Made by a program: the position numbers and the translations under genes
Notes under the pieces: generated by a model
Seen by the model: only the letters and a program-made list of their open reading frames with translations
Told to the model about the DNA's origin: nothing
Databases searched by the model: none
Origin: Heterodera schachtii
Taxonomy: Eukaryota; Nematoda; Chromadorea; Rhabditida; Heteroderidae
Direction of reading: 5' to 3'
Assembly: GCA_023374025.1 (NCBI GenBank)
Contig: SIJG01000056.1
Span: forward strand, 799,935-863,934
DNA: 64,000 bases
In this document: positions 1-11,949 of the stretch, in pieces
How the letters are laid out: every line of letters begins with the position of its first letter
Numbering within the stretch: position 1 is the stretch's first letter

Positions 1-1499
1 AATTTCTAGCCCGAATTATCACTTTCAGGACCTAATTAACTATTGAATACTAAATTTATCAAAAAGTTTTTCTGATCATTTCCCTTCTGGTCCTCTCAAT
101 GAGTTGAAATTTGATCAGCCGATCATTAAAATGAGCTGGCGCTGATCCCTCCCTCTCTTCTGTGATCAGCAACAGAAAAAGAATGTTATTTTTCGGATCG
201 GATCACATTTCTCTACTCCATACAACAAAGTACAAATGTATCAACATTTCCCCGCTGGTAAACTTTCTTTCGTTGCAAAAATGGGGGAATAAATTACGGT
301 AGATTACAGTATCCTGATCAGAGTTATTCAAATCGGAAAATTAGTGCCGCCCAATTAGTGCCAATTAACTGTGACAAATTATTGCTCACGTTGCATGTGC
401 CCAGCACAGCAGCGCCACCAAATTGTTTGGCCGCTTCTTCGCTGCTTACTGTGTCGGGTACTGTAGGAGAAATTTTTTGAATTTTTTAATTTAAAAAAAT
501 TTTTCTAACCAATACAAATCAGCTGTCCCAGGCCCTTGGACAGGCAAATTGAACGGAGCTTGGTTAAGGCTTGGACAAGCGGACAAATCACAGTGCACTG
601 ATGAGAAATGCGGTCGAAGGGCAGTCCGAAGTTCTAAAAAATGAAAATGTTTAGACGACTGATCAGAGCGATCAGAGTGATCAGATCGGCGGTGATTCCT
701 CCTACCTATGAACTAAAGCCAAGCCCAATGTGCTCATAAAATTTAGTGGTTTTCAAAAATCCTATAAATAAATTTCATTAAATTATTTTAAAGCAAAATA
801 TTTATTGGAATGAATTTGGCCGGAATAAATAAACCAACAAAAATGAGCAACAACAATTTTTTGGCATAAATGATTTGGCAATTTGAAAACAACTGTATTA
901 ATCTCGCACATTACCCTTTTTATTATGTGCATTTTTCTTTTCTTATGGACAATTTTCTAATCATATTTTTATAATGATAACAAAAAAAAATTAAATTCTG
1001 AAAAATTCGAATTTTTGAAAATTTTTAAAACAAATTTTCAGAAAAATTGAATAATATCATTTTATTTTTTTTTATTTAAAAAAATGAAATGAAAAAACTT
1101 TTAATTTTATCGAAGAAAAGCTGCTCTCAAGTGATCAAAAATTTTCAATTGTTTTAACTGAAATTAGCATAACAATTTCCAAGTCCTTTGCAAAAGCGTG
1201 TCCATTTCAATTGACGTCATTAAAAATAAGGGCATTTAAAATTGCCGGATTTTTCGGCAAAATATTGCATTTCTTATTCTCACACCCACCTGGGATCAGC
1301 TCGGCAATGTTCAACTTGGCCAGGTCGAATGTTGTTGCTGGAGAAGCAGCAGCATTTTCTACCCCATTTTCGGCGGCATTGGCACCATTCAGAGCCGTCG
1401 CGGTCGCCGTCGTCGCCAATGGCATGCCCTCCGGCAACGATGGCGTAGTTGAGGCGACAATTGTTGCTGGCACAGGAGGCGCCCCCGGGGGCGAATTTG
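1..1499 (-). CDS. DUF1907 / C11orf54-like ester hydrolase, N-terminal exons only
   Basis: Three minus-strand exons are visible: about 1499-1290, 633-516 and about 444-390, joined in consistent phase. The gene continues beyond the left edge. The joined protein reads FDLAKLNIAELIP, then ELRTALRPHFSSVHCDLSAC, then PSLNQAPFNLPVQG. This lines up with the start of human C11orf54 (a hydrophobic helix, then a VVDCPDL-like strand, then a PFTFPVKG-like stretch). The family is a zinc-binding, mostly nuclear or cytosolic ester hydrolase; its HxH metal site lies towards the C-terminus, outside this window. The first exon begins with an Ala/Thr/Pro-rich stretch. An ATG at 1425 (MPLATT) is the likely start, because the family starts close to this block, but the exon is open from its acceptor at 1500. 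The third exon (EEAAKQFGGAAVLG) needs about 20 fewer residues than the human protein before it, so the junction is uncertain. Confidence 0.55.
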
Positions 1500-4400
1500 C
1501 TAACAAAATAATTTTGAAAATTGAAATTACAAAATTTAAAAAATTGAAATAGGAAAAGCACCGCAACGGAAAAAGCTAAGCACCTGAAAATGGATAATGA
1601 ATTGAGTGAGCTTAATGGGTGCCACCATAGCTAATTAATTATCGCTATTAACAAATATAATGCGGCAAAACTAAATGCTCGTTCACCCAAAAAATAAGGC
1701 AATTTAAAATTTATGAACGGCATTTCTGAGGCAAACTTTAATTCGTCGCAATTAAGGTTCAATAAGGGTCAGTTTTTTTTAAATTGATGATATCAGATAT
1801 ATAGAATTATGTGTCTGATCAGCAAACTGAGTTTATCAATAAAATAATTCCATTTAAAAGGGGTTAATTCTGATCAGAAAATATTGTTTCATTTCCAAAT
1901 ACTTAGCTCACTTTGCCATAATTGACTAATATGAGAAAAAAAAATTTCCCGATCACTTTTGTATCGTTGATCAAAATGCCGGATGGATTGGTTCTAAGCA
2001 GAAAAGTGAAATGATTTTTGCTTTCCTCATTAGGTAATTTGAGGATAAACTTGGGTACAGTCTTCGATCATTATAACTAATAATAATAATAATTTGGTCG
2101 TGATCAGAGCAAATGTGATGGGAGGTAGGACTAGCAAAAGCCTGTGGTCAACCAGAAAATATGTGTGTTCATCGCAGATCAGATCAGATTATTTTGGAAT
2201 AAAAAAACAGATCACATTAAAAGCATTGGCCGCCCAAACAGCGGCAAAAGCAGCAGAAAGAGGAGGATGAAGCCAAACAAATGAATGAATGTGATTTGTC
2301 CAGTAGCCAAAGGAAGAAGAAGCACAGCACAGCTGGCCATTCATTCATTCATTCTTTCGTTTACCCCCCCGGGGGAGAGTTTTGTGTGTCGTGAAGGGGG
2401 CCGCAGAAAAATGATCGCCGCCGCCACCGCCGACGGCGAGTGGGTGGGCCGAGGGGGGGAGGGGAAGGAATTTTAAAGGCGTCCGCGGGGCTAACAATAA
2501 GCTATTTTGGGAGCCGGGAGGAGCCCGATTCAATCAATCAATTAAGCGATCGATATTCCGGTTTTGATCGGGCACAAAAAATGGCGACAAATGCGAATGA
2601 TGGCAAAATGTTCCCCACAAATTGAGGAGAGAATGGCTTAAAAACGGGGAAAGAAATGTGCCCGATTACTAGGCAAAATTACGAATTTCCGAAGCATATT
2701 AAAAATAGAGACAGAATTTCGAAAATTTTCGGCAACCGAATTCGATCCGTCAGAAAAAAATTAACTTTGAAATTTCCCGATTTTTTTGTCGAACGGATGT
2801 AGTTCGAAACCGAAAATTTTGCCGTCACTCGTACCGAAATCAGAGATTGCGATTTTCTGATTATGATAGCCCACAGAAATTTTTATCCTGTCGAGAATTG
2901 AAATTCTTAATCACATACTAAAGAAAAAATCCAAAAAATGCGAAAGTAAAAATATTTTCCCAAATTCCTAAGACCCCCCCCCCCCTCTAATGCGAAGGAA
3001 TCTGATCATAACTCAATCGTCGATCAAAAGTGATGAAAGCATTCCGGCGGATGGCTTTTGCTCCCCGCCCCCGCCCCAGTGGCTTTTTGCCCCGAGGCGC
3101 TGCCACTTTTGGCGCCGCCCAAGCGATCACCGGTCAAAGGCCATGCCGTCGCAACAACAACATAAAGGAGGGGGGGGGGGGGGAAGAAGCAATGCTAATG
3201 GGAATTTGGGGAATTAGTTTTTGTGTGTGCACATATTCGCTCCGCTGTTTCTGCCCGACGCCCGAATCGGAAGAAGGAACAAAAACAATGACTGACGCGA
3301 TCAATAGCCATAGCAAAAGCTGAAGCCGAGCGCCCAACCGGTCGCCGCAAAGAGATAAAGCGGCTTTTCCAACTTCCCCTTGAGATGAAGCGGATTTTCC
3401 TCGCCTCACCCCTCCCCCCCCAAACTTCCTTGGCCCCCATAAACCACCGCTAAGTGGCGGAGGTTCAGATCCCGATCACTCATTCACTCACTTACTGGAT
3501 ATGAGACAAACCCGCTGCTTCGCGTCCGTCCCCCTCCCCCCCCCTCCCAAATGATCCGTTCTCTCTGCTCGCTTCATCCGCCCCCCGCTCCGCAACGCTT
3601 CCCTGTGCTGCTGCTGCTGGTCGAGACTGAGTGTGTCGGCAAACGCTCTAAGCCGAGAGTTAAAAAGTGGCTTTTGAAACGCATCGCCTCTTCATCCCCT
3701 CATATCTCTTCCCCCAGTGCCTTCCTTACACATATTCTTCCGCTCCTCCAATGTGCCACCCAGCCACCATCACTTGTGTCATAGAGAGACAATGAATGGG
3801 AGGGTGGGCCCCGGCGGGATCTCTCCGCCCATTGCTCGAGAATCCGGTCGAGAATTGGGGGCAAAAATGGATGGGACGACGGACGGACACATAAACGAGA
3901 TAAGTGGAGGAAGAAGCGGTTGCCAAGCGGGCGGCGAGTTGGGCTTCTTGAGCTGCCGCGATGAATGATGGGCAAAAATATGTGTCCGAAAATGAGCAAC
4001 GGACGGATCACCGGCGATTGTGGGGGGGGGGGGGGGGGGGGGGGGGTTGGGGGAGTGATCGGACAATTTTTACTATTTTAACAGTTCAAATAAACAAAAT
4101 CACCAGGAAGTTATGTGCAAGCACGGGGGACGGGACAAAATCTCGCCGCAGAAAAAAAAAATTCAAACTTAGAAATTTCTCATGAAAAAATCTTAGAAAA
4201 TTTTTTATAAAAAAATTAAAATATTTGAAAATTTTCAGCGAAGTTAATTTTTTTTGAAATTTCTGTGGTGAAATTTCTGCGGCGAGATTTTGTGGTGTAC
4301 CCGCTAGCAAGAGGGTGAACGAAAAATTCAATTATGGAATATTGTGCCAAAAAAGAAAAAACTTGCGCATAAAATACGGGATTCCTTATTTATAAGCTTG

Positions 4401-4660
4401 AGCACAATAAAATATTTCAGATTTTTAACCATGGCGTCGAAAAATCTTAGTCGCCCCATCAACCCCTTTTAATGCATCCCGCCAGCCCCTAAAAATTATT
4501 TTCCAAAATGTCAGAAATTTTTTCTTTTTCGGAAATTTTTTGAAATTTAATTGAATTTTTTTTCAAAATTTCCAAAATCCCGCAATCCCGCGCGGGATCC
4601 CGCAAATTTTTAATGCGGGATTTATGTTGTTATTAAACTAAATTTTTCTTTCCCATTTAG
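1500..4660. other. Intergenic spacer, GC-rich islands and homopolymer runs
   Basis: No supported gene. The left part (to about 2.2 kb) is AT-rich with many TGATCA-type words. From about 2.34 to 4.05 kb there are GC-rich patches with C or G runs at about 2366, 2970, 3168, 3413 and 3533, ending in a G25 run at 4022-4046. Overlapping open frames occur on both strands here, but they are explained by GC-rich low-complexity sequence, not by codon structure or splice sites. A tetranucleotide run (ATTC) lies near 2340. Confidence 0.6.
4022..4046 (+). repeat. G25 homopolymer tract
   Basis: Twenty-five consecutive G residues, the longest of about twenty G or C runs of at least nine bases in the window. 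It is a strong candidate for a G-quadruplex. Confidence 0.95.
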
Positions 4661-4995
4661 CTGGTGAAATCGGAGCCCGTGGAGAACATGGACAGTGTTG
4701 GTGGGCACTCTGTTGGTGCGGATTTGCTTGTTGAAAATGCAACATCTTCGTCTGTGCTGACGTAAATTGTAGTTTTTTTTTTGTTGTTATTAAACTAATT
4801 TCTTTCCCATTTAGGTTCAAGCGGCTCCTCTTCTCTGCGGTCCCGTGTGCCTTGTGCTGTACCTCGGAGTCCATGTGTGCAAATTTCTTCTCCCTGTGCT
4901 CTGCAAAAACGTGTGCGGGTGTTGAAGCGTCGACAAGAAGTGCTGTGGTGTCACCAAAGAAAGTGCGGATGTTGGATGTGCTACATATACATTGA
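4661..4995 (+). CDS. Two orphan C-terminal exons, hypothetical protein fragment
   Basis: Exon 4661-4761 is open in only one frame and reads LVKSEPVENMDSVGG followed by HSVGADLLVENATSSSVL. It ends at a GTAAAT donor in phase 2. The next exon begins at 4815 after TTTCCCATTTAG and runs in the matching frame to TGA at 4993-4995, including SPKKVRMLDV. I do not recognise the protein. VKSEP-type motifs occur in transcription factors and some transposon proteins, but that is not enough for a call. No upstream exons or start codon were found between 4.0 and 4.66 kb. The two acceptor regions are near-identical copies of each other (4625-4660 and 4779-4814), which suggests a local duplication. The fragment abuts a mobile-element cluster and may be a decaying gene. 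Confidence 0.35.
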
Positions 4996-5121
4996 TCTAC
5001 TATATGTGATCCTTTGTACATAATGTTATATATATATATGCCATTAGACTTTCATTGTGAATCATTGTTCCATTTCAGTATAAATTTCCCAAATGCGAAA
5101 AAGTGTTAAGTTCGAATTTTC

Positions 5122-5598
5122 GGTAATAGTGTACTTTGTACCCTCCTTTTTTTGAAAAAGAAAATTTTCAAATTTTTTCTCGAAATAAAGTTGTTTTATA
5201 GGTTTTTTGGGTCGTAGAATTCGATTCTGATATATATTTCGGCCCATTTCGAACCCCTGACCCGGATTCAAACAAAAATTTGAAAATTCACTTTTCGAAA
5301 AAAATCAAAATATGCAACAAAACCGGTTCAAATGCATGAAATACTATGTTTTGCCTTCTGAATCGATTCTCCTTTTTATTTCATGCATTTGGTTGCATAT
5401 TTTGAATTTTTTCGAAAATTGAATTTTCAAGTTAAGTTTTTGTCCGGATCCGGGCCAGGGGTTCGAAATGGGCCGAAATGGATATCATAATCGAATTCTA
5501 CGTCCCAGAAAACCTATAAAACAATTTTATTTCGAGAAAGTTTTTTGAAAACTTTCTTTTTCAAAAAGGGGGGGGGGGGTACAAAATACACTATTACC
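5122..5598. mobile_element. Foldback (long inverted repeat) element, TSD GAATTTTC
   Basis: Arms of about 220 bp (about 5122-5340 and 5380-5598) are inverted copies of each other around a loop of about 40 bp. The ends are GGTAATAGTGTA and TACACTATTACC. The left flank is GAATTTTC (5114-5121). The same eight bases occur at 7044-7051, directly after a second copy of the last eight bases of this element. The right flank was therefore displaced by a later insertion (see 5599-7035). An 8-bp duplication fits hAT-type transposition. No transposase frame is present, so this is a non-autonomous element. Confidence 0.75.
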
Positions 5599-7035
5599 CA
5601 GGGTGCGGATTGAAAATTTTTCAAAATCAGAACATCGAGCCCAAAAAATCAGATTTTGGGGTATAAAATCAGAACATTTTGCAAAATTGCTTTAAAACAG
5701 TTATTTTTACATTTTTTCGATCAAAAATGTATCAAATATTATATTTTCATCTCCCATTATCGATTTTAACAATTTTGTGGGAGAAAATTAGCAAATCATA
5801 AATTTTAGCACATTCGGGATCAAAAAATCAAAATTTTAACAATTTTTTGCTGCACATTTTTCCAAAAAACTTTTGGGAGATGGGCGAGGGGAAGGGTCCG
5901 GCGGTGCCGATAGGCGCCGCCGAGAAAAATTTTGAAAATTTGAGTATATTTTGGTAACAGATCTTGTCCAAAAATTGTCCAAATTTTGTGATTTTCGAGC
6001 CAATTTTTAAGAAAACAAAGGATTTTTAGGGTCCGGCGGTGCCGACAGGCACCGCCGTGGAAAAATTTTGGTTCTTATCCCTTTTGTCACCCCCCCCTGA
6101 AATTTTTTTAAATTAATTTTTTCTAGGGTAATTTACGCGCTCAACACATAATAACGTTTATTTTTAGCTCTTATACTCTTTACGTGTATTACGTGTGATT
6201 TTTTTGACTAGTCAACAACAGTATTTCGTCGGTAATAGAAATTTTTAAATTTTTTGCAATATTTCTTAACATATTCTTACAAATTCCAAAAAAAATTTTC
6301 CGGCGGCGCCTATCTCGGCACCGCCGGGCCCCCCACATTTTTCGCCTTTTTTAGGTGCCTATTTGAGAAATTTTCGTGCCTAAAAGTCCGGGCTCTAGTA
6401 ATAATGTACTTTGTCCTCCCCTATTTTTCGAAAAAAATATTAAAAATTTAAAAAAATTGTGAAATTTCGAAAATTCAAATTTTCGGGTTTTACATATATT
6501 TTTGATCCAAAATGGTTTAAATAATCTTTTATTGAAGTATTAATGAGTTCCTGTTTGATTCCGCGTATTTTAGCCGGTTTTGAACTAAAAATGCAAAGTT
6601 CAAAAAATATGAATTTTCGAACTTTCGTTCGAATTCAGGTCCGGGGTTCGAAGTTGGTCGAAATAGATGCCGGATTCGTTATCAGCGACCCTGAAAACCC
6701 TAGGAAACATGCTTTTATGTGTTTTGAAAATAAATAAAAAATTTTAGTTTCAAAAAAGGGGGGGGGGTACCATCGACAGTATTACCTAGAAAAAATTATT
6801 TTAAAAAAATTTCAGGGGGGTGACAAAAGGGATAAGAACCAAAATTTTTTGGAATCTGAGTGATATTACGCCATAAAATTACCAATTTTTGAAGAATTTT
6901 ACGAAATCAGAACAAAATTTGGTTCGCTACCCCGAAATCAGAACATTTCTGATAAATCAGAACATTTTTATTTTCTCAGATTTGAACCCTCCAAATCAGA
7001 ACATTTCTGATAAATCAGAACAGATCCGCACTCTG
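5599..7035. mobile_element. hAT-like non-autonomous element inserted in the foldback element, TSD CTATTACC
   Basis: It begins CAGGGTGCGGAT and ends ATCCGCACTCTG, imperfect terminal inverted repeats. It is flanked by CTATTACC at 5591-5598 and 7036-7043, an 8-bp target duplication. CAGGG starts and 8-bp duplications are typical of the hAT superfamily. The interior carries repeated ATCAGAACA words near both ends, two hairpins made of GGCGGTGCC/GGCRCCGCC arms (near 5890 and 6030) and an inverted copy near 6302. No intact transposase is visible. A diverged copy of its left half is at about 61745-62300. Confidence 0.7.
6398..6785. mobile_element. Degenerate relative of the 5.1-kb foldback element
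   Basis: Begins GTAATAATGTACTTTG and ends with a G-run, GGTACC and AGTATTAC, matching the terminal sequence of the element at 5122-5598. The interior shares the GGTCCGGGGTTCGAA-type block. The arms are more diverged and no clear target duplication remains, so it is older or rearranged. It lies inside the hAT-like element. Confidence 0.5.
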
Positions 7036-7420
7036 CTATTACCGAATTTTCATACATATTTTGTACCCAAAAAATCAGTTCAAGAAAAGGCCAAATCGCT
7101 GATAAAAAAGGCATTTTCGAACGTCGCATAATGAGCTACGAGGACTTGATCTCTTACACCGTGATTTGCTGCGTTTATGGTAATGGATGAAGCAAAGGCG
7201 AAGCCTAGGGGGAGGCGGAAAATCCGAAAAATGAGTAATTTTTTGAAAAAGATGTGGTTTTGTGATTGTTTCCCTTTCTGAGAATTTCCGATTCAACAAG
7301 TTGGTTCAGTTTTCGTACATTCTTTTGAATTTTTCAACAACTCTGTGTCAATGACTGATGAATAAATTGAAAATTCTAATGAAATTGGTGAACGCGACGC
7401 GACGGTGCCATTAGCGCTGT

Positions 7421-7742
7421 CGGTACTCCTTTGGTTTGTATCCCATATTTTGGTCAAATTTTTCAAAGCGTAGCCAGACAGGCAGACAGTGCACTACTTC
7501 CTTCTTTCTTTTTCTCACCCCTTCCCTTTTCCCACACACAATGCTGCTGCACAGCCAGCACACGGCTGCTTACTGTCTACCCTTCCACCCGCCGCAGCCC
7601 CACGTAGACAGACAGTCAGACAGTGCACTATTTCTTCCTTCTCTCCAGTGGCTATGAGGGAGAAAAGAAGGAAATAGTGCACTGTCTGGCTACGCTTTGA
7701 AAAATTTGACCAAAATATGGGATACAAACCAAAGGAGTACCG
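7421..7742. mobile_element. Inverted-repeat element with TTTGGTTTGTATCCC arms
   Basis: Left arm about 7421-7500 and right arm about 7672-7742 are inverted copies that include TTTGGTTTGTATCCCATA and AAAGCGTAGCCAGACAG. The ends are CGGTACTCC and GGAGTACCG. The left arm has an extra eight-base direct repeat within its CAGACAG block. The loop carries another CAGACAGTGCACT copy. I see no coding frame and no convincing target duplication. Confidence 0.65.
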
Positions 7743-8818
7743 TGTCCATCAAAATGCTTTAGTGAGTTTTTTTTAATTCTGTTTGAAAAAACATTTCCCT
7801 CCCCCATTATTAAGTGACGGGACATTCTGTTGAATCGTGTGCCGAAATTGTCGCGGGTTATCAATGTTTGAAATGAATGGGAACGGAAGGAGACAACACA
7901 AACGATGCTGAATTGATTTCTTAATTTATTTTGTGTAATTAAAATTCAGAGGCAATTAATTTTTCAGCGCTTTCAAATTTCATCACTTAAATTTTCAAAA
8001 CTTAATGACTAGAAACCGGGATTTCGAAAAGTGCCGGACCGGACCGGTCTGATATTTTCAGAAGCAACCGGTTTCCTGGCCCGGCCTCTCAAAAACCGGT
8101 GAAACCGGATTTTCAAATTGCCGGGCCCGGAACCGGTTTCCGGTTTGGTAAAAATTTAAATTCTCACACATATTTCAACCCCAAAATCTCATCAATGAGC
8201 GCCCGCCCGAAGGCTGATCAGAACGACGGACGCGAGAAGCTGATCCGAAGTGATGAGGCAAAAGCCAGGAGGCTTTTTTTCAAGGAGGAGAGAAATGCTG
8301 TATCCGCAGCATTCAAAATTTCATATTTTGAACATAATGTAAATTGCCCTACTTTCCCCGACCCAATCCCGTCATAAACTTGTCCCTCTGTTCGTCCCAT
8401 CCCAAGCCAATCATATCCCTCTCATTTCCAATGTTATCGTGCCATTTCTTCCTATTCACATCTGTTGCATATGCCATCCATCTCTCTCTCTCATTTCCTT
8501 TGTGTTTTACCGTCATTACAGCCTCATCCCATCCAAAGTCCATCCCCATTGTGCCAGTATATAGGTCCACTCAATTTCCCCCTCGGGGGCTGCGAGATGT
8601 CTGCGGTGGGTCAGTCTGTGCCATTCCTTGCCTTTGGCAATTCTTTCCCAAATAACCAATTGCACTGACCCACCCAAAATGCTCTGAGGTTGTTGTTGAT
8701 TCAAACTTATTCCCGGTTTTATCATATAATTATTTGTCAATGCCTTTCCTTATAATAAATTCCTCTCTCTTAAAACGGTAATTTGAAATTGCTTAAACCC
8801 TTAAATCCGGGGACACAA

Positions 8819-8872
8819 CAGAGAGAGACAAGAGAGAGAGAGAAAGAGAGAGACGAGAGAGAAAGAGGGAGA
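8819..8872 (+). repeat. GA-rich microsatellite
   Basis: Imperfect (GA)n tract of about 50 bp in the spacer left of the START-domain gene. Confidence 0.85.
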
Positions 8873-8953
8873 AACAAAAAAGAATAAACTTAAATAAAAT
8901 CCCTAATTCTTAACAAAATTAAGTTTTTTGACTAGCGCTCGTAGAACATCTAA

Positions 8954-9163
8954 ATTAAGCATTAATGGTATTATTTGATAGCCCTAAGTGTCCTCTATTT
9001 GCCTTTAAGATTTTAAAAAATTTGGTTGTGTTTCAAAAAAGTTGTGTCTTATAAATTTCAAAATTGGCCACAACTTCTTTGAAACTCAACGAAATTTTTT
9101 TTTAATTTTACAGAAAAATAGAGGACACTTTAGACTATCAAATGGTACCAAGAATGTTTAATT
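8954..9163. mobile_element. Foldback element, copy A of a three-copy family
   Basis: The left side reads TTTGATAGCCCTAAGTG then TCCTCTATT. The right side is the inverse: AATAGAGGACACTTTAG then ACTATCAAATGGTACCA. The AGAGGACA...CTATC...TACCA core recurs at 28.0 kb and 63.7 kb. Similarity probably extends a further 30-40 bp on each side. It is non-coding. Confidence 0.5.
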
Positions 9164-9801
9164 TGGACCTTCAAGAAAAAGTTATGGTGCACTAAAGTTG
9201 CAAAAAATTTTAAGGTCGTGTGAATCAAAAAATCAATCGAAAAATTCAAAAAAAAATTGACAACATTATGCCAAAGGAATATTTTTCAAAGGAAATCTTT
9301 ATCATAAACCGGTCCAAAATGCCGGTTTCCGGACCGGTTTGGCATTTTCAAAATGACCGGTTTCCGGGCCCGGTCCGGCTCGGTCTCTATTAATGACCCT
9401 AAACTAAACTCAACATTTTGAAATAAGCCTGGACCTGGATTTCCTGGGGCGGAGAGTGAACGTAATTGAGCGTATTTTTTGTACTAGAGATTAGAGCCAC
9501 CCATGAATAGTTGTCGAACGTGGAAAAACCAACATTCGAACTGAGTTTACTAGTTTTCAAAATTTACCTTTTTTTCTGGCCATTTCTTTAACCCTCAGTC
9601 TGAATTTTATTTTGCAGAATTAGAAACTCAAAACCTTTATGTTGTTGAATAAAAATTATTTTTACATCAAAAGCAATACAAAATGAATACGAATAAGCGA
9701 GATAAAGAAGGCACAGAAATTTGAAATTGGAATTCAGTACTTTTTCTCGAGTTGGCATAATTTGTACTGTTTACACAATGCCATCAAAATCATTTGTCCA
9801 T

Positions 9802-11678
9802 TCACAACGGAAGTGCCAATGCCGTACCGTTCACTTTGTCCAGCACATATTTGCTGAAGGAGCGCAGAAATTTGGGATATTCACGCTAAAATGGGAGATT
9901 TGTTATTTTCCATAAATTTTATCCAAAAAAAGCTAAACGATTGACTGATGAGTACCTTGTAGATTTGACGAATCCCAATTTTGGGCACCCAACCGCCCGG
10001 GTGAACTGAAAAAGCGGCAATAAACAAAATGAATGATGTAACCAAATGACAATGGCATTAGTTAGGTATTTATTTTCCTTAGAAATGTAAAAAAACGGGA
10101 AAATTTTTAAACTGTGATCACGCTTTTGGGGTACAACTTTGAATTTCCGTATTTTCCCCCTCCTCACTTTGTGCCACATAAGTGATTTTGCAACGGATGT
10201 CCTCCCGTGTGATTTGTTCACGGGGCTTCGTTCTGTCCGCCCCGGGCTTCAACACTGTGCGGCATAACATCGCAATTGTGAGACGGACACGGACAGCGGA
10301 TGGGTCGGAAAGCTGAGAAAATTTTGAGTTTATCCGATTAAAAATGAATGGAAGGAAAAAAGTCGGACCGAAAAGTAATGAATTTGCCAAGAATTTTGCG
10401 TTTAATGGCAAAAAAAAATTGAAGTTAAAATTCAAATGTTTAATCACCGGGACATCGTCGCGTTCCACCGATTGGTTACAGACCTAAAATTAATTGATAA
10501 AAAAAAAAATTTTTTTTTTGCCCAAAATTTACCATCCAAGCACCAAGAAGTTCTTCACCCGGCACATGGTCAGTCACAGAGCTGCATTCCGACAACACAT
10601 TCAACCGTTGGGACCTAAAAATGAAAATTTTGAAAAAAATCTTTAAAAAATTGAACAAAAAGGCCTACCAAAAAAGTGATTCGCGTTGTGCGGCAGGCCA
10701 AACCCGGCGATGGATTTGATGGATGACGGCAGTGTGCGGCGAAAGTGTCTCCACAACTTTGCCTAATTCAAGAGTATCTGAAAAAACACTGATTTTTTTT
10801 GGAAAATTTGGGCCCTGAAATTTGTCCTCCCCTCACCATCCCATTCCTTTTTGAGTTCAGGTCGAAAGAACAGGTCGATGAATTCGTGAGCCGACACACC
10901 CTGAAAAACGATAAATTCATGTCGAAAATTTGATTTTGTCGAATTTGATAATTTTTGCTCGGTGGGGCTTAACTGTGTGACCAAAATGGCGCCGAATCAG
11001 TTTTTTTTGTGTAAAACTGGACGGCCCACCAGCCATAATTTTGATAACGCTTAAAAATGCAATTTTCGCACTTCAATGACATGAAGCGCTTTCAACGGGT
11101 CAACCGCAATGCCATTCTCCACTTCCAACTCGCGGCTGTACATGCGCAGTTCGCCGTCCTTCACAAACAGCTCCCATTTTCCGCCAGCAACTGAAACCAA
11201 ACAAATTAAGCCATTTTTGTATAAATCGATTTACATTGGTTTAGAAAATTTGTCAAATGTATAAAAATAGGGCCAAAAAAAAAGATTTTGTGGACATGTA
11301 ACTAACTGCAACAGACACGTTTTACCACTCAGTTTTTTGTGGGTAATCCGAACGTTCGGAGAAATAAAAACAAAAATAGAAACCTAGCAAGGAAAGGTTT
11401 TTAGGAGATTCAAATCACTAATTGAAAATCCCATCCAAATTTTGCATACCATCGACTGGTGCCAATGCGTGTTCCAGTTGTTGCTCCGCAATTCGCCGTA
11501 TTTCCGCAAAAAGTGCACCATTTCTGCCCCCAAAAATATGCTGGTGAGTGGTGGTGACGGCCAATAAATTGATTGCCGCTTCCGCTGAAATTTGGTCTTC
11601 CGGAGATTGTTGTTGATCGTTTTCCTAAAATTTTTTTTTGGCAATTTACTATTATTTTTTAGTTGAATTACCAACCAT
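9802..11678 (-). CDS. CERT-like ceramide transfer protein, START domain only
   Basis: Ten minus-strand exons: 11678-11676, 11624-11450, 11190-11072, 10900-10837, 10777-10669, 10614-10533, 10483-10448, 10312-10168, 10005-9956 and 9885-9802. All phases agree and give 288 residues. The START domain (about residues 60-288) matches vertebrate CERT1 throughout: KWELFVKDGELRMYSRE, PLKALHVIEGVSAHEF, HRRVWPAAQRESLFW, WMVCNQSVERDDVP, EDIRCKITYVAQIHPGGWVP and the C-terminal REYPKFLRSFSKYV. CERT extracts ceramide from the ER and delivers it to the Golgi for sphingomyelin synthesis. Upstream, only about 55 residues of Gln/Glu-rich sequence precede the domain. The start used is an ATG directly before a GTTGG donor; it is weakly supported. 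The divergent phosphatase gene begins 271 bp away, leaving no room for the usual PH domain and FFAT motif. Confidence 0.85.
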
Positions 11679-11949
11679 AAATTAGTAATCCGGAATACAA
11701 TAAGGCTTTTTTGAAGAAAAGGCGAAATGGCGGATTTTTTGATTTTTTAAGAAAAATCAAAAAAAAATTTTTGAAAATAGAAGCTTTGGCATAATGTTTC
11801 TCTTGATTGCGAAATTTTCAAACTTTCGGTACAAAATCTAAAAATTTTGCTATATAAGTGCTGACTTTTCTCTCCTCACACTCATTATTCATAATTTCGT
11901 CCTCTTCTTATTTCTCCTATTCCGGCGCTGCTGTTATTTATTCATCGTC
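11679..11949. promoter_or_regulatory. Bidirectional promoter interval with TATATAAG box
   Basis: This 271-bp gap separates divergently transcribed CERT-like and PP1-like genes, so it should hold both promoters. TATATAAG lies at 11851-11858, about 92 bp before the phosphatase ATG and followed by a pyrimidine-rich stretch, consistent with a plus-strand core promoter. Nothing comparable is obvious for the minus strand. Confidence 0.35.

Noticed and set aside
2990..4066. Many overlapping open frames on both strands
   Set aside because: GC-rich low-complexity DNA with G/C runs. Frames on both strands are equally open and none shows protein-like structure.
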